A stretch of DNA of 64,000 nt from Rhodopseudomonas palustris (GTDB taxonomy: Bacteria > Pseudomonadota > Alphaproteobacteria > Rhizobiales > Xanthobacteraceae): assembly GCF_003591005.1 (NCBI RefSeq), contig NZ_QYYD01000002.1:1-64000 (forward strand), written 5' to 3'. Of this stretch, positions 55,534 through 64,000 are shown piece after piece (within the stretch, counting starts at the first letter, position 1; each line of letters opens with the position of its first letter). The position numbers and the translations under genes were made by a program. The notes beneath the pieces were generated by a model. The model saw only the letters and a list, made by a program, of their open reading frames with translations, did not search any database and was not told the origin of the DNA.

Positions 55534-57312
55534 ATGCTTCTTCATCGATTCCGTCGCTCGATGGCCGTCGCCCTCACCTTGGCGGCGCTGCCGCTGGCCG
55601 GACCCGCGCTGGCGCAGACGCCGGATCATCCGGCGGACAATTCCGCGCAGTTTCCGACCAATCAAGACCTGCGGTCGATGACCACGGCCGGCAGCTATCT
55701 GGCGGCCCGCCACGCCAGCGTCGAGCGTGACGCGGCGTCCGCTGCGGCGTTCTATCGCTCGGCGCTGCGCACCGATCCGAAGAACAACGAGTTGCTCGAC
55801 CGCGCCTTCATCTCCTCGCTTGCCGAAGGCAATATTGAGGAGGCGGTGAAGCTCGCCGACCGCATTCTCAAGGTCGACAAGACCAATCGCGTCGCGCGCC
55901 TGGTGCTCGGCGTCCGCGACCTCAAGACGAAGAAATACGCCTCTGCGATTCAGAACGTGAACCTGTCGGTGCGCGGGCCGATCACCGATCTGGTCGCGAC
56001 GCTGCTCGCCAGCTGGGCGATGGAAGGCGCCGGCGACGTCAAGGGCGCGGTCGCCAACATCGACAAGCTTGCAGGCCCGGAGTGGTATCCGATCTTCAAG
56101 GATCTGCATTCCGGCATGATCCTCGAACTCGCGGGCAAGCAGAAGGACGCCGGGCCGCGGTTCGAGCGCGCCTACAAGCTCGACGATTCGGCGCTGCGGG
56201 TGATGGACGCCTATGCACGCTGGCTGTCGCGCAACAAGGACGCCGCCGAGGCGACCGCGGTGTATGAGAATTTCGACAAGAAGCTGGCCCGCCACCCGCT
56301 GGTGATCGACGCGCTGCGCGACGTGCGCGCCGGCAAGAAGCTGCCGTCCTTGGTTGATAGCCCGCAGGCCGGCGCCGCCGAAGCGCTGTACGGCATCGGC
56401 GCGTCGCTGACGCGGCGCGGTGGCGAGGATCTGGCGCTGGTCTATCTGCAGCTCGCTCTGTATCTGAAGCCCGACCATTCGCTGGCGCTGCTCGCGCTCG
56501 GCGATCTGTACGAGTCGGTGAAGAAGCCGGCGATGGCCGTGAAGGTCTACGAGCGCGTGCCGGCGGATTCGCCACTCAAGCGTAACGCCCAGATCCAGCT
56601 CGCCACCGATCTCGACGCGGTCGAGCGCAGCGACGAGGCGATCAAGATCCTCAAGGACGTGATTGCCGAGGACGGCAAGGACCTCGAGGCCATCATGGCG
56701 CTCGGCAATATCGAGCGGGGTCGCAAGAAGTTCGCCGATTGCGCCGTGACCTATTCGCAGGGCATCGACGCGTTGACCGGCGCCGAGAAGAACAGCTGGG
56801 TGTACTACTACTTCCGCGGCATCTGCGAGGAGCGTTCCAAGCAGTGGGCGAAAGCCGAAGCCGACATGAAGAAGGCGCTGTCGATGCAGCCCGAGCAGCC
56901 GCACGTGCTGAACTATCTGGGCTATTCCTGGATCGACCAGGGCATCAATCTTGACGAAGCGATGAAGATGATCAAGCGCGCCGTCGACCAGCGTCCGGAC
57001 GACGGCTACATCGTCGACTCGCTGGGCTGGGCTTACTACCGCATCGGCAATTACGAGGATGCGGTGAAGACGCTGGAGCGGGCGATCGACCTAAAGCCTG
57101 AAGATCCGACCATCAACGATCACCTCGGCGACGCCTATTGGCGCGTCGGCCGCACGCTCGAAGCGCGCTTCCAGTGGGCGCACGCCCGCGATCTCAAGCC
57201 GGATCCGGACGAACTGCCGAAGATCGAGGCCAAGCTTGCCAACGGCCTGCCGGACGACACCTCGTCGGCCGCCACGGCCGAGAAGAAGAAGGAAGACGAC
57301 AAGGGCGGCTGA
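55534..57312 (+). CDS. Exported tetratricopeptide-repeat protein
   Basis: A 592-residue protein with an N-terminal signal (LLHRFRRSMAVALTLAALPL, cleavage near ALAQ about 29-32). A solenoid of at least ten TPR units follows, clearest at DPKNNELLDRAFISSLAEGN, then 400-540. The C-terminus ends in a run of acidic and lysine residues. It is a likely periplasmic scaffold, in a group sometimes linked to cell-envelope or protein-sorting roles. The TTG at 55531 is ignored in favour of ATG 55534. It is followed by ispE 233 bp later. Confidence 0.85.
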   Translation: MLLHRFRRSMAVALTLAALPLAGPALAQTPDHPADNSAQFPTNQDLRSMTTAGSYLAARHASVERDAASAAAFYRSALRTDPKNNELLDRAFISSLAEGNIEEAVKLADRILKVDKTNRVARLVLGVRDLKTKKYASAIQNVNLSVRGPITDLVATLLASWAMEGAGDVKGAVANIDKLAGPEWYPIFKDLHSGMILELAGKQKDAGPRFERAYKLDDSALRVMDAYARWLSRNKDAAEATAVYENFDKKLARHPLVIDALRDVRAGKKLPSLVDSPQAGAAEALYGIGASLTRRGGEDLALVYLQLALYLKPDHSLALLALGDLYESVKKPAMAVKVYERVPADSPLKRNAQIQLATDLDAVERSDEAIKILKDVIAEDGKDLEAIMALGNIERGRKKFADCAVTYSQGIDALTGAEKNSWVYYYFRGICEERSKQWAKAEADMKKALSMQPEQPHVLNYLGYSWIDQGINLDEAMKMIKRAVDQRPDDGYIVDSLGWAYYRIGNYEDAVKTLERAIDLKPEDPTINDHLGDAYWRVGRTLEARFQWAHARDLKPDPDELPKIEAKLANGLPDDTSSAATAEKKKEDDKGG

Positions 57313-57545
57313 GCCGTCCTGTCGCAGGCGCGCGGCGATGGCCTTTGTCGTCGCCGGCGTGCCGGGTTGCGGTGATCCCTTCGGGCCTTGCACCCCGCTG
57401 GCCAAACGTCGCGGAATACGCATTCCCACAATGGGCGGTTGCGCCGTGCCGGCGGTTGTGCTCGGACATTCGGCGGACCGAGCCGGCAGGCAGCTGGAGC
57501 GTGTCGCGTCGTTGTCCGGTGTCGATGGGGTAGGGGCCTGTTGAG

Positions 57546-58445
57546 GTGAATGCAGCTTCGGTAGTCGCGCTGAGCGATGTAGCTCGCGCCAAGGTCAATC
57601 TGACGCTGCGTGTCGTCGGCCGCCGCGTCGACGGCTATCACGACCTCGAAAGCGTCGTGGCGTTCGCCGATTGCGCCGACCGCCTGACGCTGCATCCAGG
57701 CGACGAGCTCAGCCTCGTCACCACGGGGCCCGGCGCGCAGGATTGCGGCGACACCACTGACAATCTGGTGCTGAAGGCGACGCGGCTGCTCGCCGAGCGC
57801 GTGCCGGGGCTGCGCAGCGGCGCCTTCGTGCTCGACAAGCATCTGCCGGTCGCGGCCGGCATCGGCGGCGGCTCTGCCGACGCTGCGGCGGCGCTGCGCC
57901 TCTTGGTCCGCACCAACGATCTAGCCTTCGACGATCCACGCCTGATCGAGGCGGCACGGCTCACCGGCGCAGACGTGCCGGTGTGCCTGCCGTCGCAGCC
58001 CTGCGTGATGACCGGCGTCGGCGACAACCTGTCGCCGCTGCCGTTGCCGCGGCTGTCCGCCGTCATGGTCAATCCGCGCATGCCGGTCGCCACCAGGGAC
58101 GTGTTCACGACGCTCGGCCTGCGCGCCGGCCAGCTCAATGTCGGCATCGCCGACGTGCTGGGGTCGACCGGCTGGCCGAAGCAGGACGCCTCCGCGTCCG
58201 ACTGGATCGCCGCGGTCAAGCGCGGCCGCAACGACCTCGAGGCACCGGCGCTGAAGGTCGAACCGGTGGTCGGCACCGTGCTACAGGCGCTCGGCGCATT
58301 ACCCGGCGTGCAACTCGCCCGCATGTCCGGCTCCGGCGCCACCTGCTTCGCGCTGTTCGCCAGCGATGAGGATGCGAAGGCCGGCGCCGAAGTGCTGAAA
58401 GCCGCTCACCCGGGTTGGTGGGTGCATGCGGGTAGCTTGAGCTGA
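57546..58445 (+). CDS. ispE: 4-diphosphocytidyl-2-C-methyl-D-erythritol kinase
   Basis: A 299-residue GHMP kinase of the MEP isoprenoid pathway. It phosphorylates CDP-ME. The ATP-binding loop is PVAAGIGGGSADAAAALRLL, and the N-terminal RAKVNLTLRVVGRRVDGYH and C-terminal MSGSGATCFALF complete the GHMP motifs. The start is GTG 57546. An ATG four bases downstream is out of frame. It is convergent with the polyprenyl synthase gene, another isoprenoid enzyme. The isoprenoid units it makes feed quinones and carotenoids. Confidence 0.94.
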   Translation: MNAASVVALSDVARAKVNLTLRVVGRRVDGYHDLESVVAFADCADRLTLHPGDELSLVTTGPGAQDCGDTTDNLVLKATRLLAERVPGLRSGAFVLDKHLPVAAGIGGGSADAAAALRLLVRTNDLAFDDPRLIEAARLTGADVPVCLPSQPCVMTGVGDNLSPLPLPRLSAVMVNPRMPVATRDVFTTLGLRAGQLNVGIADVLGSTGWPKQDASASDWIAAVKRGRNDLEAPALKVEPVVGTVLQALGALPGVQLARMSGSGATCFALFASDEDAKAGAEVLKAAHPGWWVHAGSLS

Positions 58446-58467
58446 TCAGAAGCGACTGAGCTTGCGT

Positions 58468-58576
58468 TCGTCATTCCGATGCGCGCAGCGAAGCTGCGCG
58501 AACCCGGAATCCCGAGGTTGTCGAGCTTGGTCGAGATTCCGGGTTCGCTCGCAAGTGCGAGCGCCCCGGAATGACG
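58468..58576. repeat. Palindromic repeat, GTCATTCCG...CGGAATGAC family
   Basis: Inverted repeat of about 109 bp with arms GTCATTCCG and CGGAATGAC, and inner dyads AACCCGGAATCCCGAG and GAGATTCCGGGTTCGCTCGC. A fifth repeat style in the window. It lies between the convergent ispE and polyprenyl synthase genes, so a terminator role fits. Confidence 0.75.
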
Positions 58577-58603
58577 AGAGGGCGGTGGAGCGACGCCCCG
58601 CGT

Positions 58604-59614
58604 TCAGTGCGACCGCGCCAAACAGAACGCCACCACCTGCTCCAGCGCCGTCTTCATCGGCGACGACGGGAACAGTGCCAGCGCGTCGACCGCCATTGCG
58701 CCGTAATGGTGGGCGCGCTGGATGGTGTCTTCGAGGGCGCGATGCTTGGCCATCAGGGCGATCGCCTGGTCGAGGTCGGCGTCGGTGATGTCGCCCTTCT
58801 CCAGCGCCCGCACCCAGAACTCGCGCTCGGCGTCGTTGCCGCGGCGGAATGCCAGCACCACCGGCAGCGTGATCTTGCCTTCGCGGAAATCGTCGCCGAC
58901 GTTCTTGCCGAGCTTGGCGGCCTTGCCGCCGTAATCGAGCACGTCGTCGATCAGCTGGAAGGCGATGCCGAGATTCATGCCGAACGAGCGGCAGGCCGAC
59001 TGCTCGGCCTTCGGCCGCTCGGCGATCGCCGGGCCGACCTCGCAGGCGGCGGCGAACAGCTCGGCGGTCTTGCCGCGGATCACCGCGAGATATTCGTCTT
59101 CGGTCGTTGCGGTATTCTTGGCGGCGGCGAGCTGCATCACTTCGCCCTCGGCGATCGTCGCCGACGCCGCGGAGAGAATGTCGAGCGCGCGCAGGCTGCC
59201 GACCTCGACCATCATGCGGAACGCCTGGCCGAGCAGGAAGTCGCCGACCAGCACGCTGGCCTCGTTGCCCCACAGCATCCGCGCCGACTTCTTGCCGCGG
59301 CGCATCTCGCTCTCGTCGACGACATCGTCATGCAGCAGCGTTGCGGTGTGCATGAACTCGACCGCGGCGGCGAGCTTGATATGGCCGTCGCCGGCGTAGC
59401 CGGTGAGATTCGCCATCGCCAGCGTCAGCATCGGCCGCAGCCGCTTGCCACCCGAGGAGATCAGATGATTGGCGACCTCCGGGATCATGGTGACGTCGGA
59501 GCCGGTCCGCGACAGGATGGTGGCGTTGACCCGCTCCATGTCGGCGGCGGCGAGCCCGACCAGCTGGTCGATCGACGCTGACGAAGGGCCTTCGAAGGGG
59601 ACGATCACGGCCAC
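58604..59614 (-). CDS. Polyprenyl diphosphate synthase
   Basis: A 336-residue trans-prenyltransferase that makes the long side chain of ubiquinone or related lipids. The first aspartate motif is DDVVD (with LHDDVVDESEMRRG) and the second is DDVLD (QLIDDVLDYGG). The start is GTG 59614 with GGAG 8 nt upstream. A GTG two codons later is an alternative. Product chain length is not read from sequence. It converges on ispE. Upstream, on the opposite strand, are the DUF2007 and methyltransferase genes. Confidence 0.92.
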   Translation of the reverse strand: MAVIVPFEGPSSASIDQLVGLAAADMERVNATILSRTGSDVTMIPEVANHLISSGGKRLRPMLTLAMANLTGYAGDGHIKLAAAVEFMHTATLLHDDVVDESEMRRGKKSARMLWGNEASVLVGDFLLGQAFRMMVEVGSLRALDILSAASATIAEGEVMQLAAAKNTATTEDEYLAVIRGKTAELFAAACEVGPAIAERPKAEQSACRSFGMNLGIAFQLIDDVLDYGGKAAKLGKNVGDDFREGKITLPVVLAFRRGNDAEREFWVRALEKGDITDADLDQAIALMAKHRALEDTIQRAHHYGAMAVDALALFPSSPMKTALEQVVAFCLARSH

Positions 59615-59837
59615 GCTGGGTCTCCACAGTGACGGCGGTTTTCGGCACAGCGGGTCCGCGCGAAAACCTCCTCAATTTCGGTGCTCGGAGGCGAATTCGG
59701 GCGCCGGCGCGCAGCGGCCCGGCGATTTCGCTCTTCGACGTGGCTCCCTATAGCATGGGAGTGGACCGGCCGCGACGTGCCGCTCGCCCGCGACGATTGG
59801 GGGGAGCTATAATGCAGGGATCAGGGGAGGCGCAAGA

Positions 59838-60065
59838 TTGCAGGAACTGGTGCGGACCAACGACGTGGTGCTGATTTCGGCGATCGGGGCGCTGCTCGAC
59901 GGCGCCGGGATCGACTATTTGGTGATGGACCAGAACATGAGCGTGCTGGAGGGCTCGGTCGGGGTCATCCCGCGGCGCATTCTCGTCCATTCGGATGATG
60001 TCCGCAGTGCCCGTCAGGTCATGACCGACGCCGGCCTCGCCCATGAGCTGCGGGACATGGGGTGA
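59838..60065 (+). CDS. DUF2007-family small protein
   Basis: A 75-residue protein with the DUF2007 core: ELVRTNDVVLISAIGALLDGAG, then YLVMDQNMSVLEGSVGVIPRRILV. Family members are small, possibly signal-transducing, and unstudied. The start is TTG 59838: GGGGAGG (59824-59830) lies 7 nt before it and no ATG is available. Its stop is 8 bp before the next ATG, so it is cotranscribed with the methyltransferase. Confidence 0.8.
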   Translation: MQELVRTNDVVLISAIGALLDGAGIDYLVMDQNMSVLEGSVGVIPRRILVHSDDVRSARQVMTDAGLAHELRDMG

Positions 60066-60073
60066 GGCGGCCG

Positions 60074-60859
60074 ATGACTGAATCGGCCACGATCCAGCCG
60101 GTGCCGACCTCCGAGGACGCCTTCCTTGGCGGGCGACTGCGGCTGCGGCAGCCGATCGCCGGCCATCGTGCCGGCCATGATGCCATCCTGCTGGCGGCGG
60201 CGACGGTTGCCCGGCCGGGCGACCGTGTGGTCGAATTCGGCGCCGGCGTCGGCGCCGCGGGCCTTGCGCTGGCCAGCCGGGTCGCCGGCCTCGATCTGGC
60301 GTTGGTCGAAATCGAGCCGCGTCTCGCCGCGCTGGCGGAGCTGAACGCGGCCGCCAACGGCTTTCCCGCCGAGGTGCTGGTGCTCGACGTCGCCGCTGGC
60401 GCCGCAGCCTACACGGCCGCCGGGCTTGTGCCGGACGACGCCGATGTCGTGCTGATGAACCCGCCATTCAATCATCCCGCCCGGCATCGCGGCTCGCCCG
60501 ATGCGGCACGGCGGACCGCTCATGTCGCAAATCCGACCACGCTGGAGTGTTGGGTTCACGCCGCGCGGCGGACGCTGCGATCCGGCGGCGTGCTGAGTCT
60601 GATCTGGCGCGCCGATGGACTGGGCGAGGTGCTGGCGGCGCTCGGCCGCGGCTTCGGCGATATCGGTGTGATCCCGGTCTACGGCCGGCCGCAGGCGCCG
60701 GCGATCCGGGTTCTGGTGCAGGCGGTGAAGGGCAGCAGAGCGCCGCTGCAGATCCACCCGCCGCTGATGCTGAACGAGGCCGACGGACGCCCGACCGCGC
60801 AGGCAAAGAGCGTGCTGGATGGTGAGCAGATTTTGCCGGCGCCGGTCGGCCCGAACTAA
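60074..60859 (+). CDS. tRNA1(Val) adenine-N6-methyltransferase-like (TrmN6/COG4123)
   Basis: A 261-residue class I methyltransferase. The SAM motif is VVEFGAGVGAAGLAL, and the N6-amine active site is NPPF (in LMNPPFNHP). The family modifies tRNA adenines (E. coli TrmN6 makes m6A37 in tRNA-Val), but exact specificity is uncertain. ATG 60074 is chosen over the GTG at 60062, which overlaps the previous stop. It follows the DUF2007 gene closely. The C-terminal AQAKSVLDGEQIL tail is unremarkable. Confidence 0.82.
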   Translation: MTESATIQPVPTSEDAFLGGRLRLRQPIAGHRAGHDAILLAAATVARPGDRVVEFGAGVGAAGLALASRVAGLDLALVEIEPRLAALAELNAAANGFPAEVLVLDVAAGAAAYTAAGLVPDDADVVLMNPPFNHPARHRGSPDAARRTAHVANPTTLECWVHAARRTLRSGGVLSLIWRADGLGEVLAALGRGFGDIGVIPVYGRPQAPAIRVLVQAVKGSRAPLQIHPPLMLNEADGRPTAQAKSVLDGEQILPAPVGPN

Positions 60860-60999
60860 CTGATCGGCAAATACTGCAGCCCGGCGTGTGAACCTCGTCG
60901 GCAGGCAACTCCCGCCGGGACAACACGGCGCTGCGACACGATCACTAGGCGATGACTTTGGACGCGGCGCTGCGCGCTCTCGCCTGGAGCAAAATTATC

Positions 61000-61092
61000 C
61001 TAGTGCGGCAGCGTCTTGCGGTCGGGCGTCGCGGTGAAATGCACCGCCGCCAGGATCGCTCCGATCAGCAGCATGATTAGATAGATTTTCAT
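61000..61092 (-). CDS. 30-residue single-helix membrane miniprotein
   Basis: An open frame of 30 codons with the product MKIYLIMLLIGAILAAVHFT followed by ATPDRKTLPH. A GGAG site precedes ATG 61092 at 6-7 nt, and the stop is TAG. The 20-residue hydrophobic N-terminus fits one membrane helix, with a short polar tail. No family is recognised. It lies alone in the gap between the methyltransferase and the S49 peptidase, on the opposite strand to both. Confidence 0.6.
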   Translation of the reverse strand: MKIYLIMLLIGAILAAVHFTATPDRKTLPH

Positions 61093-61208
61093 GATCTTCT
61101 CCGCTGCGTCGCTGCAGCCAGCTTCCTATATGAACCCTGCATTGCAAAACGCGTTCCAGACCACGGCGAAATTCGACTATCGAATATGAGCAACATTAGG
61201 GTGACTGC

Positions 61209-62117
61209 ATGAACGAACCGGCGGCTGATGGCCGCAGTCCTTCGGGGCTGCTGGGCATGCTCGGTAATCTCCTTCCCGCACGCTTTCGCTCGGACATTCC
61301 GGTAGTCCCGGTGGTGCGGCTGTCGGGCACCATCGGCGCGGTGACGCCGCTGCGGCCGGGCCTCAGTCTGGCGGGCGTCGCCAAGCTGCTCGACCGGGCG
61401 TTCTCCACCCGCAACGCCAAGGCGGTGGCGCTGGCGATCAATTCGCCGGGCGGCTCGCCGGTGCAGTCGCGGCTGATCTATCTGCGCATTCGCGCGCTGG
61501 CGGCCGAGAAGAAACTGCCGGTCTACGCGTTCGTCGAGGACGTCGCGGCGTCCGGCGGCTACATGATCGCGTGTGCGGCCGACGAGATCTATTGCGACCC
61601 GTCGTCGATCGTCGGCTCGATCGGCGTGGTCGGCGGCACCTTCGGCTTCACCGAACTGATCAAGAAGATCGGGGTGGAGCGGCGGCTGTACACCGCGGGC
61701 GAGCACAAGGCGCAGCTCGATCCGTTCCTGCCGGAAGATCCGGACGACGTCGCGCGGATCAAGGCGCTGCAGCGTGAGATCCACGCGCTGTTCATCTCGC
61801 TAGTGAAGGACAGCCGCGGCGCGCGGCTGAAGGGCGAAGAATCGAAGCTGTTCTCCGGCGAGTACTGGGCCGGCGCGACGTCGGTGGCGCTCGGCCTCAG
61901 CGACGCGATCGGCGACCTGCGTTCGGTGGTACGCGCGCGCTACGGCGACAAGGTGCGCACGCCGGTGATCGCGCCGCCGACCGGGTTGCTGTCGAACCTG
62001 ATGCGCAAATCCTCGGGCGCCGGGACCGAGGTCGCGCTCGACGGCGTCGCCGCCTTGCCGGAGCAACTGATCTCGGCGCTGGAAGCCCGCGCGGTCTGGG
62101 CCAAATACGGCTTTTAG
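61209..62117 (+). CDS. S49-family signal-peptide-peptidase-like protease (SohB/SppA type)
   Basis: A 302-residue serine protease of the SppA family, single-domain form. The catalytic pair is S115 in VAASGGYM and K167 in TAGEHKAQL. The NSPGGSPVQSRL motif precedes it. The N-terminus has no clear signal peptide, so it may be cytoplasmic or peripherally membrane-bound. It cleaves signal peptides or small membrane proteins. ATG 61209. The tail after 260 is Ala/Leu-rich. The product looks complete for the short SohB-like group. Confidence 0.88.
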   Translation: MNEPAADGRSPSGLLGMLGNLLPARFRSDIPVVPVVRLSGTIGAVTPLRPGLSLAGVAKLLDRAFSTRNAKAVALAINSPGGSPVQSRLIYLRIRALAAEKKLPVYAFVEDVAASGGYMIACAADEIYCDPSSIVGSIGVVGGTFGFTELIKKIGVERRLYTAGEHKAQLDPFLPEDPDDVARIKALQREIHALFISLVKDSRGARLKGEESKLFSGEYWAGATSVALGLSDAIGDLRSVVRARYGDKVRTPVIAPPTGLLSNLMRKSSGAGTEVALDGVAALPEQLISALEARAVWAKYGF

Positions 62118-62220
62118 AAGGTGTTTGGCGCGCCGTTTCGCCCCGCCGGGCGGGATTGCGAGCCGGCAGCGAGTCAGCGAAACTGGCCTCGGGGCGTGAC
62201 CTGAAGATGAGGATCGATCA

Positions 62221-62409
62221 ATGCCGCCGCTGCTCGTACTCGCCGGGACGCTCGTGGGTATCGCTGCCGTGCGCTGGGCCTTCCGCACGGCCGGACGGAT
62301 CAATCAGGAGCTCGACGAGGTGCGGACGGCGATCTTCGCCGAACCGCAACCGGCCGAAATTCCGACGCTGCGGCTGGATCCGGTGACCGGCGCGTATCGC
62401 CCCGGCTGA
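62221..62409 (+). CDS. 62-residue small protein with N-terminal helix
   Basis: MPPLLVLAGTLVGIAAVRWA is hydrophobic and followed by a charged segment (FRTAGRINQELDEVRTAIFA) with a helical look. The C-terminus is EIPTLRLDPVTGAYRPG. A GAGG site lies 8 nt before ATG 62221. It may be a conserved membrane-tail protein in this clade, but I do not recognise a family. Confidence 0.6.
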   Translation: MPPLLVLAGTLVGIAAVRWAFRTAGRINQELDEVRTAIFAEPQPAEIPTLRLDPVTGAYRPG

Positions 62410-62533
62410 GCGCGCCTCGCCATCTAGCGGGCAATTCGGCGCCGGCCCCCGGGCGGGGCATCACCCGCAGGGCCGGCAGCAACCTTGGAGGTTGCGAAGG
62501 TTGCGGCGCGACGCGTTGGCCGCGCCGGAGCCG

Positions 62534-62617
62534 TCAATGCCGCCGGATCTGGCCGCCGAGCAGCGGCGCCACGGTGAGCGCCACCATCACGGCGCCAAGC
62601 ATCTGAATTGTTGTCAT
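62534..62617 (-). CDS. 27-residue hydrophobic miniprotein
   Basis: MTTIQMLGAVMVALTVAPLL plus GGQIRRH. GGGAG lies 6 nt before ATG 62617. It has a single hydrophobic stretch with a basic C-terminal tail. Divergent from glyQ across a gap with a perfect CtrA-type motif. No family is recognised, and the short length leaves doubt. Confidence 0.45.
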   Translation of the reverse strand: MTTIQMLGAVMVALTVAPLLGGQIRRH

Positions 62618-62734
62618 TGAGCTCTCCCTTTCTTTCCCGCGCCCGGCCCCCCAGCCGGATGCGTCCCACCCCGGTATGGTTAGGTAGAGATTGCTAACGA
62701 AAGTTAATTGGCGTTAGGGACGTGCGGCACATGG

Positions 62735-62749
62735 TTAACCGCCGGTTAA
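62735..62749. promoter_or_regulatory. CtrA-type site TTAA-N7-TTAA
   Basis: TTAACCGCCGGTTAA is a perfect match to TTAA-N7-TTAA and also a full palindrome. The flanking CATGGTTAACC also reads as the alternative CtrA form TTAACCAT on the other strand. It lies about 127 bp before glyQ and about 118 bp before the miniprotein gene on the other strand. Confidence 0.6.
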
Positions 62750-62875
62750 GAGCGTAGCGCCGCCGCCGCTGGAGGCGCCTCAGGGCTTGATCTGGGCCGA
62801 TCGCCTTGATTTGCCGGAGCCCTGTCGATACGGTCCGGCCGCTTTCCAAAAACCCTCGTGAATCCAAAGCCGATC

Positions 62876-63820
62876 ATGGACTCGACGCCTCCTCACATGC
62901 GCCCGGAACGTTCCTTCCAGGGCCTGATCCTGACGCTGCAGCGGTTCTGGGCCGATTACGGCTGCGTGATCCTGCAGCCCTACGACATGGAGGTCGGCGC
63001 CGGCACCTTCCATCCGGCCACCACGCTGCGGGCGCTCGGCCCCAAGCGCTGGAACGCAGCTTACGTCCAGCCGTCGCGCCGCCCGAAAGACGGCCGCTAT
63101 GGCGAGAACCCCAACCGGCTGCAGCACTACTACCAGTTCCAGGTGATCCTGAAGCCGTCGCCGCCGGACCTACAGGAGCTCTATCTGAAATCGCTGCAGG
63201 CGATCGGCGTCGACACCGCGCTGCACGACGTGCGCTTCGTCGAGGACGATTGGGAAAGCCCGACGCTGGGCGCCTGGGGGCTCGGCTGGGAGTGCTGGTG
63301 CGACGGCATGGAAGTCAGCCAGTTCACCTACTTCCAGCAGGTCGCCGGCGTCGAATGCGCGCCGGTCGCCGGTGAACTCACTTATGGCCTCGAGCGGCTG
63401 GCGATGTACGTCCAGGGTATCGACCGCGTCTACGACCTCAACTTCAACGGCCGAGACGGCGCCGACAAGGTCACCTATGGCGACGTCTTCCTGCAGGCCG
63501 AGAAGGAATACTCGAAGCACAATTTCGAGATCGCCGACACCGACATGCTGTTCGAGCAATTCAAGATGGCCGAAGCCGCCTGCAAGAAGTATCTCGAGGC
63601 CGGCTGGGTGATGTCGGCCGACGGCGCCAAGCGCGAAGCCCATGCCATGGCGCTGCCGGCCTACGACCAGTGCATCAAAGCCAGCCACGTCTTCAACCTG
63701 CTCGACGCCCGCGGCGTGATCTCGGTAACCGAACGCCAGAGCTACATCCTGCGCGTGCGTGAGCTCGCGAAGGCCTGCGGCGAGGCATGGTTGCATACGG
63801 AGGCGGGAAGGGCGGATTAG
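62876..63820 (+). CDS. glyQ: Glycyl-tRNA synthetase alpha subunit
   Basis: Class II aminoacyl-tRNA synthetase alpha chain, about 314 residues from ATG 62876. Typical sequences include [36 protein letters not shown], and [19 protein letters not shown], which belong to the alpha subunit of heterotetrameric GlyRS. With the beta chain (GlyS, not in the window) it charges tRNA-Gly. The start is uncertain: GTG 62858 and ATG 62897 are alternatives, and none has a clear ribosome-binding site. ATG 62876 is a compromise. Confidence 0.93.
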   Translation: MDSTPPHMRPERSFQGLILTLQRFWADYGCVILQPYDMEVGAGTFHPATTLRALGPKRWNAAYVQPSRRPKDGRYGENPNRLQHYYQFQVILKPSPPDLQELYLKSLQAIGVDTALHDVRFVEDDWESPTLGAWGLGWECWCDGMEVSQFTYFQQVAGVECAPVAGELTYGLERLAMYVQGIDRVYDLNFNGRDGADKVTYGDVFLQAEKEYSKHNFEIADTDMLFEQFKMAEAACKKYLEAGWVMSADGAKREAHAMALPAYDQCIKASHVFNLLDARGVISVTERQSYILRVRELAKACGEAWLHTEAGRAD

Positions 63821-64000
63821 AGCGACTTTCTTCACCCTCCCCTGGAGGGGGAGGGTCGCCTGCCGAAGGCGGGCGGGGTGTACGATAACGAGGACGCCTC
63901 TGCTCCCCTCCCCCTTGCGGGGAGGGGTCGGGGGTGGGGGTCCACGGATGCTGAGTTCAATGTTCGGATCGCCAGCGATGACCAACGATCGCCAGCGTTA
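63821..64000. repeat. CCCTCCCC-type repeats at right edge
   Basis: After glyQ come ACCCTCCCCTGGAGGGGGAG (from about 63834) and CCCCTCCCCCTTGCGGGGAG (from about 63904), relatives of the 28262-28452 element. Open frames after 63820 are not supported. The window ends at 64000 without another start that I can justify. Confidence 0.65.

Noticed and set aside
61000-64000. tRNA or rRNA genes
   Set aside because: I looked through this and the other gaps for cloverleaf-type TTCGA arms with a matching acceptor stem and found none.

Overview
The window is high-GC, densely coded chromosomal DNA from an alphaproteobacterium of the Bradyrhizobium/Rhodopseudomonas group, most like Rhodopseudomonas palustris. 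The evidence is the CcrM (GANTC) methyltransferase, a GTTC-N7-GTTC SOS box, TTAA-N7-TTAA motifs, an smc/dsbA/dciA/mutY neighbourhood, and intergenic palindromes of a style common in that group. The species name is from memory, not from a search. I saw no rRNA, tRNA, CRISPR array or prophage.

Layout: 1-404 is a tandem duplication of the 3' end of a peptide-ABC ATPase gene, each unit carrying a palindrome. 405-6066 (minus) is that peptide transporter operon. 6203-14260 is a sulfate assimilation block: cysD-cysNC (minus) diverges from cysH-sbp-cysT-cysW-cysA (plus) across an AT-rich control region rich in TTTCTA/TAGAAA repeats. 14407-19261 holds an alpha/beta hydrolase, an ArsR regulator with the SqrR/BigR cysteine spacing, modD and an acyl-CoA synthetase. 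19262-22832 has two unusual acyl-CoA dehydrogenase paralogues around a regulator with an Fe-S-type cysteine cluster. 23055-26299 has a Nudix hydrolase, ligA-ligB (ligB interrupted by an in-frame UGA at a probable Cys codon) and a cytochrome P450.

26303-37049 has small exported or membrane proteins, an Rsm22 methyltransferase-like gene, smc, then a non-core island (RAYT transposase, REP/BIME hairpins, 133-bp tandem repeats, two tiny coupled membrane-protein genes, and a consensus sigma-70 promoter reading into about 450 nt of structured non-coding DNA), then dsbA, dciA and mutY. 37055-49709 has a diguanylate cyclase, ccrM with GANTC sites at its start codon, a zinc metallopeptidase, moaB, a CoA-transferase pair, a MarR-acetyltransferase fusion, a glycosyltransferase, an SOS-boxed SplB-like radical SAM gene, rnhB and a membrane glycosyltransferase. 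49716-64000 has a TonB-dependent receptor, a uracil-DNA glycosylase missing two cluster cysteines, ETF-ubiquinone oxidoreductase, a TPR protein, ispE, a polyprenyl synthase, a tRNA-modification-like methyltransferase, an S49 peptidase, three tiny proteins and glyQ.

Most genes are core metabolism. The more novel material lies in the smc-dsbA island, the interrupted ligB, the Fe-S regulator/dehydrogenase cluster, several operator-like palindromes beside regulators, and at least five families of dispersed palindromic repeats that fill nearly every long intergenic gap.
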